NCBI GenBank assembly: GCA_030041335.1
Contig: JASHOB010000074.1
Location: forward strand, 1-51,737
Direction: 5' to 3'
Origin: Alphaproteobacteria bacterium
GTDB taxonomy: Bacteria; Pseudomonadota; Alphaproteobacteria; ATCC43930; CGMCC-115725
DNA: 51,737 nt
Shown here: positions 9,154-17,112 of the stretch, one piece after another
Position numbering within the stretch: position 1 is the stretch's first letter
Layout: each line of letters opens with the position of its first letter
The notes under the pieces: model-generated
The model's database searches: none
What the model was told of the DNA's origin: nothing
Seen by the model: only the letters and a program-made list of their open reading frames with translations
Program-made: the position numbers and the translations under genes

Positions 9154-9710
9154 AGGGTGAATCGCAAGAACAGGATCCGCGCCTTGCCGTAGCGCCTGGT
9201 GTCGAGCAAAGCGAAGCCGTCCGGCGGATCGAAATTCGTCCTGCCGGCCACTTCGAGGGAGACGATCGCATCGTCCGCAATCCAACCCTGCGCTCCGAGC
9301 GCTTCGAGTGCCGTCTCCGCGACCGCCTCGGTATAGGGCGGGTCCATGAAAACGAGATCGCAGGGCAAGGCCGCGCGCGGCGGATGCAAAGCGTCGACGG
9401 CCAGCACGCTGGCGCGCGCTTGCTCGCCCAGCGCTTTCACATTATCGGCCAGTAGCTTCCGGATATCGCGGTCCCGTTCCATAAAGCTGGCCCGCGCGGC
9501 ACCCCGTGACAGTGCCTCGAGACCCAAGGCACCGGTACCGGCAAAGGCGTCGAGCACGTGCGCCCCTTCGATCCGCGTGCGCCCGGCAAAGCGGGCATGC
9601 ATGAGAATGTCGAATAGCGCCTCGCGTGCCCGTGAAGCGGTCGGCCGCACCATTTGGCCCGACGGTGCCGCGATGTTGCGGCCCTTATGCCGACCGGCGA
9701 TGATGCGCAA
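9150..9710 (-). CDS. rsmD: 16S rRNA (guanine-966 N2)-methyltransferase
   Basis: Methylates G966 of 16S rRNA in the 30S subunit, using S-adenosylmethionine. The family start LRIIAGRHKGR follows directly from TTG 9710, giving 186 residues, the usual RsmD length. Farther upstream in frame there is no plausible start and the sequence reads as rluB antiframe. Motifs include RPTASRAREALFDIL, the SAM-binding DAFAGTGALGLEALSRGA, and the catalytic DPPY. The start lies inside the end of the upstream pseudouridine synthase gene (26-base overlap), so the two are translationally coupled and form an RNA-modification operon. Confidence 0.92.
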   Translation of the reverse strand: MRIIAGRHKGRNIAAPSGQMVRPTASRAREALFDILMHARFAGRTRIEGAHVLDAFAGTGALGLEALSRGAARASFMERDRDIRKLLADNVKALGEQARASVLAVDALHPPRAALPCDLVFMDPPYTEAVAETALEALGAQGWIADDAIVSLEVAGRTNFDPPDGFALLDTRRYGKARILFLRFTL

Positions 9711-10434
9711 GGGGTGGCACCAAATCGCGGCCCAGCACGGCACGCATGATGCCGCGCGGCACTTCGGCAATGGCGCCGCGGGGCAGCTCGGCGAGCTGGA
9801 ACGGGCCATAGGCAACACGGATGAGCCGTGTCACGTCGAGACCGAGCGCCACCATCACCTTGCGGATCTCACGGTTGCGGCCTTCACGCAGACTGGTCGT
9901 CAACCAGGCATTGGCGCCTTGCACGCGATCCAAGGTCGCGGTAATCGCCCCGTATTCGACGCCATCAACGCGCAATCCCCGATCCAACCGGGTTAGTTGC
10001 TCTTGCGTTACCGCGCCGTGAACCCGCACCCGGTATCGCCTGATCCAGCCGCGGGACGGCAATTCCAGTTCGCGCTCGAGCCCGCCATCATTGGTCAGCA
10101 GCAGCAGCCCTTCGGAATTGAGATCGAGCCGGCCTACCGAGACAAGACGTGGCAGCCCCGCCGGCAATCTGTCAAAAACCGTTGCCCGGCCCTGCGGGTC
10201 CCTGTGTGTCGTCACCAGTCCCGCGGGCTTGTGAAAGCGGAACAGGCGGGTTGGCCCGCGCATTGGCAGCGGCTTGCCGTCGACTTCGATCCAGCTCGCG
10301 TCATCGACGTTGCGCACCGGGTTGGTCAGCACCGCGCCGTCAACCGCGACCCGCCCGTTGGCGATCCAACGTTCGGCTTCGCGGCGCGAGCACAAGCCCG
10401 CCCGGGCGAGCGCCTTGGCAATCCGCTCGCTCAT
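9685..10434 (-). CDS. RluB/RsuA-family rRNA pseudouridine synthase
   Basis: A 249-residue enzyme that isomerises a uridine in ribosomal RNA to pseudouridine. An N-terminal S4 RNA-binding domain (RIAKALARAGLCSRREAERWI) is followed by the synthase domain with the catalytic-loop motif VGRLDLNSEGLLLLTNDG (Asp is the nucleophile) and the GRNREIRKVM segment. These features fit RluB/RluE/RsuA; RluB (23S U2605) is most likely on length and motif, but the subgroup is not certain. It overlaps the upstream amidotransferase by four bases and rsmD by 26, so the three genes are one operon. Confidence 0.92.
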   Translation of the reverse strand: MSERIAKALARAGLCSRREAERWIANGRVAVDGAVLTNPVRNVDDASWIEVDGKPLPMRGPTRLFRFHKPAGLVTTHRDPQGRATVFDRLPAGLPRLVSVGRLDLNSEGLLLLTNDGGLERELELPSRGWIRRYRVRVHGAVTQEQLTRLDRGLRVDGVEYGAITATLDRVQGANAWLTTSLREGRNREIRKVMVALGLDVTRLIRVAYGPFQLAELPRGAIAEVPRGIMRAVLGRDLVPPLAHHRRSA

Positions 10435-11150
10435 TTTTTTGCCGCAGCGGCGACAAGAGCGTCGAAAATACGCGTGTCACCAGGCGACAGCGCATATTCC
10501 GGATGCCATTCAACGCCGAGAACGAACCGTCGCCTAGGATCCTCGATGCCTTCAACGATGCCATCAGGCGCACGGGCGTCGACCAGTAAGCCGGGCCCAA
10601 CCTCTTTCACCGCCTGATGGTGGGCGCTGTTGACCGGCATCTCATCCATGCGCGTCACTCTGTGGAGCAGGGTCCCCGGCTCGACCTTGATCGTGTGGCC
10701 CGGTTCGGTTCGCGGGTTGGGCTGCTCGTGTTGGAGCGCGCCGGGCCAATCGTCGGGGATATGCTGCAACAGTGTGCCACCGAGTGCCACGTTCAGGAGC
10801 TGCATACCGCCGCAGATGCCGAGCACGGCCCGGTCGGCGGCAACGGCGGCGCGTGTCAACGCCAACTCGAATTCCGTGCGGCGTCTTTTGGTGGTGACTG
10901 CGGCATGCGTGGTTGCCGCACCAAAGAGGGCGGGATCGACGTCGAACGCCCCCCCGGTGACGATCAGACCGTCGAGCACAGCGAGGTATTGCGCGGCGCG
11001 GTCCGGCTCATGGGGCAACAGGATCGGGAGGCCACCCGCCGCCGCGACCGCGTCGCAATAGTTCTGGCGGATCGCGTACCAGGGATGGGTCTTCGAGTAC
11101 TTGCCCGGCGGTTCGGAATCGAGGGTCAGGCCGATGAGCGGAGCGGTCAT
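10431..11150 (-). CDS. Class I glutamine amidotransferase, PuuD-like (peptidase C26)
   Basis: A 239-residue hydrolase with the nucleophile motif LGICGGMQ (Cys near 114) and the His-Glu pair in VEWHPEY. The nearest known roles are gamma-glutamyl-GABA hydrolase (PuuD) in putrescine breakdown and related gamma-glutamyl hydrolases. No other putrescine genes are nearby, so the substrate is open. It is the lead gene of a minus-strand operon with the pseudouridine synthase (ATGA overlap) and rsmD, a grouping that says nothing obvious about its substrate. Confidence 0.9.
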   Translation of the reverse strand: MTAPLIGLTLDSEPPGKYSKTHPWYAIRQNYCDAVAAAGGLPILLPHEPDRAAQYLAVLDGLIVTGGAFDVDPALFGAATTHAAVTTKRRRTEFELALTRAAVAADRAVLGICGGMQLLNVALGGTLLQHIPDDWPGALQHEQPNPRTEPGHTIKVEPGTLLHRVTRMDEMPVNSAHHQAVKEVGPGLLVDARAPDGIVEGIEDPRRRFVLGVEWHPEYALSPGDTRIFDALVAAAAKK

Positions 11151-11231
11151 GTTGGTGATTCTAGTGGATTTGCTTCTGCCGATTCCAGTCGCTACCTTAT
11201 GTCAAATCTTTATGCATCAGGAGCCCAGACG

Positions 11232-11834
11232 ATGTCCGCGATCGACCCGGAAAAACTGAAATCCTACGCACGGCCGGAAGGTACGCCGTTCCGCATCCAG
11301 AAAATCGGTCATGTCGTGCTCAATGTCACCGATATGGAACGTTCCGTGAAGTTCTACACCGAAGTTCTGGGCATGAGGGTATCCGATGTCTACAAAGAAG
11401 ACATGATGCCGGGTGGCATGGTGTTCATGCGCTTCAACTCGGACCATCATGGCATTGCGCTCGTCGGTGGCATGCCTCACGAATCGAACAGCGTCGAGCT
11501 CAATCATTTCGCCTTTGAGGTTGGAACGTTGGACGAGGTGCTGCGCGCAGCCCAGCATCTTCACAGGCACAATGTCCGCGTCGATTTCGAGGGCCGCCGT
11601 CGCGCCGGGGTGCAGATCGCGGTCGAGTTCCGCGATCCCGACGGCCATCGGCTCGAAATCTATTGGGGCCTCGATCAGGTCGGCAGCGAAGGGCATATTC
11701 GGCCCGGCCATGAATGGAAATGGGCGCACAGCCTCTACGACGCGGTGGTGGATCCGGTGCGCGGGCAGGACACGACGCTGGCTGATCCCGAGCTGTTGAA
11801 AGAATTCAAGTCGGCGCTGGCCGGCGCCAAATAG
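11232..11834 (+). CDS. VOC-family (glyoxalase/extradiol dioxygenase-like) protein
   Basis: A 200-residue metal-dependent vicinal-oxygen-chelate protein. It starts at ATG 11232 behind AGGAG; an in-frame ATG at 11199 lacks that signal. One VOC module spans about residues 20-145: IGHVVLNVTDMERSVKFYTEVLGM at the first metal side, ELNHFAFEV in the middle, and FRDPDGHRLEIYWG at the end, so likely metal ligands are His (GHVV), His (LNHF) and Glu (LEIY). The layout resembles ring-cleavage dioxygenases and their relatives. It heads a plus-strand set with a broken gene and a DUF1932 dehydrogenase, which suggests a degraded catabolic operon. Confidence 0.87.
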   Translation: MSAIDPEKLKSYARPEGTPFRIQKIGHVVLNVTDMERSVKFYTEVLGMRVSDVYKEDMMPGGMVFMRFNSDHHGIALVGGMPHESNSVELNHFAFEVGTLDEVLRAAQHLHRHNVRVDFEGRRRAGVQIAVEFRDPDGHRLEIYWGLDQVGSEGHIRPGHEWKWAHSLYDAVVDPVRGQDTTLADPELLKEFKSALAGAK

Positions 11835-11842
11835 GAAAGCCC

Positions 11843-12054
11843 ATGTCGTCGCGCATGTTTTTCCGGGGCGGCGATATGGCGATCTGCGGCCGCGCGACAT
11901 TCCGGTCGAGCAGCCGAGCGGTGAACTGACCATGCGGCTCGAATTGAAGACCCGTGAGATCGGTGGCGCCTGGCGGTTGCGCACCGCGAGTCGCTTGCTC
12001 GCCGGCGCCTGCTCGGCTCACGCTCAGTCGCGACCAGGTAAGGTCTGCCCATGA
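11843..12054 (+). pseudogene. Remnant, possibly of a PrpF-type isomerase
   Basis: An ATG at 11843 with a good AGGAAAG signal begins MSSRMFFRGGD, which then runs to an early stop in that frame. A different frame then reads PRDIPVEQPSGELTMRLEL and continues, open, to a TGA at 12052-12054 that overlaps the next gene's ATG (ATGA). An intact ribosome site at one end, a coupled stop at the other, and a frame change in between are what a gene with a large internal deletion would leave. The RGG start and the PSG-x-L-x-hydrophobic tail recall PrpF-type isomerases, but this family call is weak. Confidence 0.4.
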
Positions 12055-12953
12055 CAAAGGCAAAAATCTCGCTATCCGCGACCCTGCTCGGTTTCGGCGA
12101 AGCCGGCTCAATCCTTTCGGCAGGGCTTGTCAAGGCCGGCGCGCAAAGCGTTGCCACTTATGACCTCAAGTTCAACGAGGCCGAAGGACCGGCGATGATG
12201 GCGGGCGCCGAGGCCGCGGGCGTCCATCCGGCTCTGTCGCCGGCGGAAGCGGCCGCCGGGTCGGACATCATCATCGCAGCGGTGACCGCGAGTTCCTCTG
12301 TCGACGCCGCGCGCACCGCGGCGCGCTATATCAAACCCAATCAATTCTATTTTGACCTCAACTCGGTCTCGCCTGGCAGGAAGCGCGAAGCGGCGAGATT
12401 AATCGACGACGCCGGTGGCAAGTTCGTCGATGTGGCGGTGATGGCACCGGTGCCGCCTTACGGCGTCAAGGTGCCGATGGCCGTCGGCGGCAGATGGGGC
12501 AAGGCAGTGGCCGAGCGTCTCGTGCCGTTCGGATTCCGCATTGACGTGTTTGAGCGCGAGGTCGGCTACGTCTCGGCGATGAAAATGTGCCGCAGCGTCA
12601 TGATCAAGGGCATCGAATCGCTGGTAATCGAGGCGATGACGGCAGCTCATGCCTACGACGTGGTCGACCAGGTTATCCCGTCGCTTGATGAATATTTCAA
12701 AGGCAAGGATTGGCGATCGCAGGCTGAGTATATGTTCGGCCGCGTCGTCGAACACGGTGTGCGCCGCGCCGCCGAGATGCGCGAGGCGGCCAAGACCGTT
12801 GCCGAAATCGGCCTTGAGCCGCTGATGACGGCCGCGACCGCGGAACGCCAACAATGGGTCGCCGACCACATCCCGCGCGACAAATTCAAAGGGCGCGAAA
12901 CGAAGCTCGACGACTACGCCGCCGCGATCCAGGCCGCGCTCGACGGTAAATAG
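12051..12953 (+). CDS. NAD(P)-dependent dehydrogenase, 6-phosphogluconate dehydrogenase-like with DUF1932
   Basis: A 300-residue beta-hydroxyacid dehydrogenase-type protein. Residues 9-20 hold the Rossmann motif (LLGFGEAGSI) and residues 85-110 the segment FDLNSVSPGRKREAA. The all-helical C-terminal half with KMCRSVMIKGIESL matches DUF1932, in which the family lysine lies in this helix. Relatives oxidise hydroxy acids in aromatic or sugar-acid breakdown, but the substrate here is unknown. The start overlaps the stop of the upstream remnant by four bases, so it was the downstream gene of an operon whose middle gene has decayed. It ends directly against livM on the other strand. Confidence 0.88.
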   Translation: MTKAKISLSATLLGFGEAGSILSAGLVKAGAQSVATYDLKFNEAEGPAMMAGAEAAGVHPALSPAEAAAGSDIIIAAVTASSSVDAARTAARYIKPNQFYFDLNSVSPGRKREAARLIDDAGGKFVDVAVMAPVPPYGVKVPMAVGGRWGKAVAERLVPFGFRIDVFEREVGYVSAMKMCRSVMIKGIESLVIEAMTAAHAYDVVDQVIPSLDEYFKGKDWRSQAEYMFGRVVEHGVRRAAEMREAAKTVAEIGLEPLMTAATAERQQWVADHIPRDKFKGRETKLDDYAAAIQAALDGK

Positions 12954-13928
12954 TCAGCCGCGGGACTGCCAGCGGTTCAGGTAATAGAGGAATTCGCCAA
13001 CGATGCCGCGGCGGAAGATCAGGATGATCAAGACGAAGATCACGCCGATCACCACTGGCACGGGGACGCCAATGCCTGCGAGATACTCGTCCATCGACAC
13101 CGTGATGACGGCGCCGACTACCGGTCCCATCAGCGTGCCGAGCCCGCCCAGCAGCACCATCAGCACCACCGCCGCCGAGGTGGTGAAATCGACATCGGTG
13201 AGAGTGGCGAGGCCTAGCGCCACCGCCTTGAGTGAACCGGCGACACCGGCGAGCGCAGCCGACAAGACGAAATTGATCAGTTTGTAGCGGTCAACGGGGA
13301 AGCCAAGCGAGATCATGCGCGGCTGATTATCCTTGATGGCGCGCAGCACCTGCCCGAACGGAGACTTCCATACCCGGCGCACCAGGACGTAACCAAGAAA
13401 GAAGATCCCGGCGGTGACATAGTACATTGCCATGTTGTCACGCAGATCGACGACGCCGAGAAGCCAACCGCGCGGCACCGCCTGGATGCCGTCTTCGCTG
13501 TGGGTGAAGGGGAGACGCAGGGCCAAGAAATAGATCGCCTGGGCCAGCGCCAAGGTCACCATGGCGAAGATCAGACCGCTGCGGCGGATCGCGATCGCGC
13601 CTGCAATCAAGCCCAGGAAGGTCGCCGTCAACGTGCCCGCGAGAATCGCGAGCTCGAACGGAAAGCCGAACTCCTTGGCGGTTTCCGCGGCAATGTAGGC
13701 GCCGCCGCCGAAAAAAGCAGCGTGGCCGAAGGACAACAGTCCGCCGCCGCCGATCAGCAGATTGAAAGCGCAAGCGAACAGGGCCATGCACAAAAGTTCC
13801 ATCAGGAACACGGGATAGATCACGAACGGAGCGCCGATCAGAATCACGACGCCGATCGCCATCGCTACCCACTCAAGGCTGCGGCCTTTGCTCTCGCTGG
13901 CGGAGATGCCGCTGATTTCGAGAGCCAT
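12954..13928 (-). CDS. livM: Branched-chain amino acid ABC transporter permease LivM
   Basis: A 324-residue inner-membrane permease with about nine to ten hydrophobic helices. The family segments LLSFGHAAFFGGGAY and LGGLGTLMGPVVGA are clear, the latter near the cytoplasmic EAA-type loop. It pairs with LivH to form the channel of a Liv-type importer. It is the last gene of the minus-strand livGFHM operon, two bases after the LivH stop. The operon has no binding protein of its own. Ligands of this family range from leucine to amides, urea and aromatic acids, so the substrate is not fixed. Confidence 0.93.
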   Translation of the reverse strand: MALEISGISASESKGRSLEWVAMAIGVVILIGAPFVIYPVFLMELLCMALFACAFNLLIGGGGLLSFGHAAFFGGGAYIAAETAKEFGFPFELAILAGTLTATFLGLIAGAIAIRRSGLIFAMVTLALAQAIYFLALRLPFTHSEDGIQAVPRGWLLGVVDLRDNMAMYYVTAGIFFLGYVLVRRVWKSPFGQVLRAIKDNQPRMISLGFPVDRYKLINFVLSAALAGVAGSLKAVALGLATLTDVDFTTSAAVVLMVLLGGLGTLMGPVVGAVITVSMDEYLAGIGVPVPVVIGVIFVLIILIFRRGIVGEFLYYLNRWQSRG

Positions 13929-13929
13929 A

Positions 13930-14799
13930 TCAGCGCTCCCGTCCGAACAGGCCTTGCGGCTTGGTCATCAGGACCACGATCATGATGGCGAAGATCACCA
14001 TGTTCGAGGCTTCGGGATAAAACACCTTGGAGAAACCTTCGAGCACGCCCAACATCAGCCCGGTGACGATCGAGCCGAGGATGGAGCCGAATCCACCGAT
14101 CACCACCACCGCGAACACGGTAATGAGGATATTGCCACCCATCAGCGGATTCACTTGATAGATGGGCGCTGCCAAGACGCCGGCAACACCGGCGAGCGCC
14201 ACGCCACCGCCGAACGCCAGCGTTACCAGCAGCGGCACATTAATGCCGAAGGCGCGAACCAACGTTGGGTTCTCGGTTGCGGCGCGCAAATAGGCGCCAA
14301 GGCGCGTCCGCTCGATCGCGAACCAGGTGCCGAAACAGAGGATGAGCGAGGCAACCACCACCCAAGCGCGGTAGTTTGGCAAGAACATGAAGCCGAGATT
14401 GTGTCCGCCGGAGAGCGCTTCGGGATAATCGTAAGGCTGACCCGACGTGCCGTACCAATAGACGAACAGACCCTGGATGATCTGAAACAGACCGAGGGTT
14501 AAGAGCAGCCCGTAGAGATGATCAAGATTGTAGACGCGCTTGATGATGGTACGCTCGAGCAACATGCCGAAGGCAGCGACCCCGATCGGCGCCAGCAGCA
14601 GCGATGGCCAATAGCCGATCCCGAGATATTGCCCCAGCATCCACGCGAAAAATGCACCGAGCATGTAGAAGGCGCCCTGCGCCGCGTTGACGATGCCGAG
14701 CAGGCCAAAGACAATCGCGAGGCCGAGCGACAGCATCGCATAGAACGAACCGTTGATCAGGCCGAGAAGCAATTGTCCGAATAATGCCATGGCCGACAT
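13930..14799 (-). CDS. livH: Branched-chain amino acid ABC transporter permease LivH
   Basis: A 289-residue inner-membrane permease with eight or so hydrophobic segments and the family motifs NGSFYAMLSLGLAIVFGLLG at the N-terminus and GGFGSILGSIVTG near residue 240. It forms the second half of the Liv-type channel with LivM. It starts 15 bases after livF ends, and its stop lies immediately before the LivM start, so the four genes are co-transcribed. Confidence 0.93.
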   Translation of the reverse strand: MSAMALFGQLLLGLINGSFYAMLSLGLAIVFGLLGIVNAAQGAFYMLGAFFAWMLGQYLGIGYWPSLLLAPIGVAAFGMLLERTIIKRVYNLDHLYGLLLTLGLFQIIQGLFVYWYGTSGQPYDYPEALSGGHNLGFMFLPNYRAWVVVASLILCFGTWFAIERTRLGAYLRAATENPTLVRAFGINVPLLVTLAFGGGVALAGVAGVLAAPIYQVNPLMGGNILITVFAVVVIGGFGSILGSIVTGLMLGVLEGFSKVFYPEASNMVIFAIMIVVLMTKPQGLFGRER

Positions 14800-14814
14800 G
14801 GCCGATGTCTCCTT

Positions 14815-15522
14815 CTAAACCCCGAGATATTCCTCGAGCCTTTCCATTTTTCCCGCGATCTCGGATTTGGAGATCATGTCGACGATCTTACCGCTTTCCA
14901 TCACATAGTGCCGGTCCGCGGCATTTGCGGCAAAGCGGAAATTCTGCTCCACCAGCAGCACCGTCAGCCCTTTGTGTTTTATCGTCTCGAGCACCGCGCC
15001 GATCTGCTGCACGATCACCGGCGCCAGACCCTCGGTCGGCTCGTCGAGCAGCAAAAAGCGCGCGCCGGTGCGCAGGATCCGGGCGATCGCCAACATCTGC
15101 TGCTCGCCGCCGGACAGCTTGCTGCCTTGGCTGCGGGCGCGATCCAGCAGGTTCGGGAAAAGCCGGTAGATCTCGTCGAGCGTCATACCGTCCGGCGCCA
15201 AGGTCGGCGGCAACATCAGATTCTCGGTCACAGTCAGGCTGGCGAAAATCCCCCGCTCTTCCGGCACATAGCCGACGCCCAAGCGCGCCACGCGCTCGGG
15301 CGCCAGGCGGATCGTCTCGGTACCCATCACCTTCACCGAGCCCTCGCGCCGCCGCAAAATGCCCATGATCGCGCGAAGCGTTGTGGTCTTGCCGACGCCA
15401 TTGCGGCCGATCAGCGTGACGACCTCGCCCCAGCCGACGTTGAGGTCGACGCCGTGCAGCACGTGGGATTCGCCGTACCAGCCCTGTAAGCCGGCAATCT
15501 CGAGCACCGCCGTCTCAGGCAT
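14815..15522 (-). CDS. livF: Branched-chain amino acid ABC transporter ATPase LivF
   Basis: A 235-residue cytoplasmic ATPase. The start at ATG 15522 was chosen because MPETAVLEIAGLQGWYG aligns with the family start; the open frame upstream lies inside livG. The Walker A motif GRNGVGKTT, signature LSGGEQQMLAIARIL and Walker B DEPTEGL are all intact, and DEPTEGL is typical of LivF. It overlaps livG by eight bases. Confidence 0.93.
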   Translation of the reverse strand: MPETAVLEIAGLQGWYGESHVLHGVDLNVGWGEVVTLIGRNGVGKTTTLRAIMGILRRREGSVKVMGTETIRLAPERVARLGVGYVPEERGIFASLTVTENLMLPPTLAPDGMTLDEIYRLFPNLLDRARSQGSKLSGGEQQMLAIARILRTGARFLLLDEPTEGLAPVIVQQIGAVLETIKHKGLTVLLVEQNFRFAANAADRHYVMESGKIVDMISKSEIAGKMERLEEYLGV

Positions 15523-16273
15523 GAACCGTTCCCATATAAGCCTCGACCACGGCCGGATTCTTCGACACCTCGGCGTAACTGCCGTCCGCCAGGATTTCGC
15601 CACGCTGCATGACGGTGATGCGATGGGACAGGTCGGCGACGACGCTGAGATTGTGTTCGACCATGAGCACGGTTCGATTGCGTGCCACGCGGCGAATCAG
15701 ATCCACGATCCGACCGATGTCCTCGTGCGCCATGCCCGAAGTGGGCTCGTCGAGCAACAAAAGCTCCGGCTCGAGCGCCAGTGTGGTCGCAAGTTCAAGC
15801 GCGCGCTTGCGGCCGTAGGGTAGTTCCGCAGCAACCAGGTCAGCCTGTCCTTCGAGTCCGACATCGGCCAGGATCCCGCGCGCGCGTTCGTTCATTTCAT
15901 TGAGCACCGCGTCCGAACGCCAGAAGAAGAAACTGTCGGCGCGAAAGCGCTGCAAGGCGACACGGACATTTTCCAGCACGGTCAAATGCGGAAACACGGC
16001 AGAAATCTGAAACGAGCGGACGACGCCCAGTCGAGCCACCTCGTGCGCGCGAACATTGGTGATGTCCTGGTCCTTATAGAAAATGTGGCCGCTGGTCGCC
16101 GGTAGAAACCGCGTCAGCAAATTGAAGAACGTTGTCTTGCCGGCGCCATTAGGACCGATCAGCGCATGAATGGTGCCGCGCTTGACGTCGAGGCTGACAT
16201 TCTGGACCGCGATGAAGCCGGCAAATGACTTGGTCAGCGCCTCGGTGCGCAGGAGAGGACCGGCGTCGTTCAT
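15515..16273 (-). CDS. livG: Branched-chain amino acid ABC transporter ATPase LivG
   Basis: A 252-residue ATPase and the first gene of the livGFHM operon. The start at ATG 16273 is taken from family alignment (ALTKSFAGFIAVQNVSLDV follows); the longer frame upstream is unrelated in composition, and no strong ribosome site is visible. Walker A is GPNGAGKTT, Walker B DEPTSGM. The signature is the LivG-type variant LPYGRKRALELA rather than LSGGQ, which is normal for this subunit. It forms the nucleotide-binding dimer with LivF. Confidence 0.93.
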   Translation of the reverse strand: MNDAGPLLRTEALTKSFAGFIAVQNVSLDVKRGTIHALIGPNGAGKTTFFNLLTRFLPATSGHIFYKDQDITNVRAHEVARLGVVRSFQISAVFPHLTVLENVRVALQRFRADSFFFWRSDAVLNEMNERARGILADVGLEGQADLVAAELPYGRKRALELATTLALEPELLLLDEPTSGMAHEDIGRIVDLIRRVARNRTVLMVEHNLSVVADLSHRITVMQRGEILADGSYAEVSKNPAVVEAYMGTVHA

Positions 16274-16542
16274 GCGTCGAGCCGGGTGGCCGCCGCGAAA
16301 CCCGAAATGATGCCGATCACTACGCCTCCCCGTCACAAAACGACTACGCCAGTGCGATGATATCGGCCGCACTTGCATGACTCAGGTCATTTTCTATGAC
16401 CTTATTGGGCCCACCCGGTGGCGTCAAGGAAGCATCGGGCGCGCCAAAACGCGGCGGATCGCGAATTTCAGCGCGCCGGCGCCGCCCGTTGCCAAGCTGC
16501 GGTCGCGATTGCGGGGCGTCTCACTCCGCGCGACAAATGAAT

Positions 16543-17112
16543 TCATTCGCGTTGCCGGTTTGCGAGTTCGGCAGCCAAGCGGTCGTACCATGCCGTCTGT
16601 TGCGCCGGGGTGAAATGGGCGTTGGCGGGGCTTGGATTGGGCGCGACAAAGAGAAGGGACGAGCCGATGGCTCGCGGTTGCGGACCGAGCGCAAAGGCCT
16701 TGACGTCGGTCCCGAGGTGCGGTGCCACGGCGCGATAGATCGTGACGCCGTGAAAGCAGACGGCGCGCGGGCGAAAATGTTCGAGCTTGTCGATCAGCAC
16801 CGCGACGCCACTGACCAGCTCGTGCGCGGTCAGATCGCGGGCCTTCGCCGTCGGGCGCTTCACCAGATCGGTGAAGCCGAAGCCGAAGTCGGGCAACGCG
16901 CTGTCATGGCATGGCTCCAGGCATTTGACCCCTAACCCGCACCGCGCCTTCTCGCTCAACGGCGAGCGGGAAAAGCACGGCCAGAACCGGTTGGCGCGCC
17001 GCGCGAAATAATGACCCTGCGCCACCGAATAGAGTGAGGGATTGATGCCGACAAAGACCACGGTCAACGCGTGGCGCAGCAGATCGGGCAACGTGGCGGG
17101 GGCGCCGTCCAT
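16543..17112 (-). CDS. mug: G/U mismatch-specific DNA glycosylase (Mug-like)
   Basis: A 189-residue uracil/thymine-DNA glycosylase of the Mug branch, removing uracil and related bases mispaired with guanine. The active-site motif VGINPSLYSVAQGHYFAR near residues 20-37 and the second motif APNPSPANAHF at about 158 fit Mug. The ATG at 17112 shares a base with the stop of the FAD gene upstream (TGATG), so the two are coupled. Between the FWPCFSRSPL segment and FGFGFTDLV lies a segment (about residues 50-75) unlike other Mug proteins, encoded by a hairpin-forming stretch, which looks like an in-frame insertion. Confidence 0.85.
   Translation of the reverse strand: MDGAPATLPDLLRHALTVVFVGINPSLYSVAQGHYFARRANRFWPCFSRSPLSEKARCGLGVKCLEPCHDSALPDFGFGFTDLVKRPTAKARDLTAHELVSGVAVLIDKLEHFRPRAVCFHGVTIYRAVAPHLGTDVKAFALGPQPRAIGSSLLFVAPNPSPANAHFTPAQQTAWYDRLAAELANRQRE
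16949..16972. repeat. REP-like inverted repeat inside mug
   Basis: Nine-base arms (ttctcgctc and gagcgggaa, one G-T mismatch) flank a six-base loop. It lies within coding sequence, next to cccctaacccgc at 16929-16940. That neighbourhood resembles the palindromic dispersed repeats common in alphaproteobacterial genomes. No second copy was noticed in the window. Confidence 0.5.
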
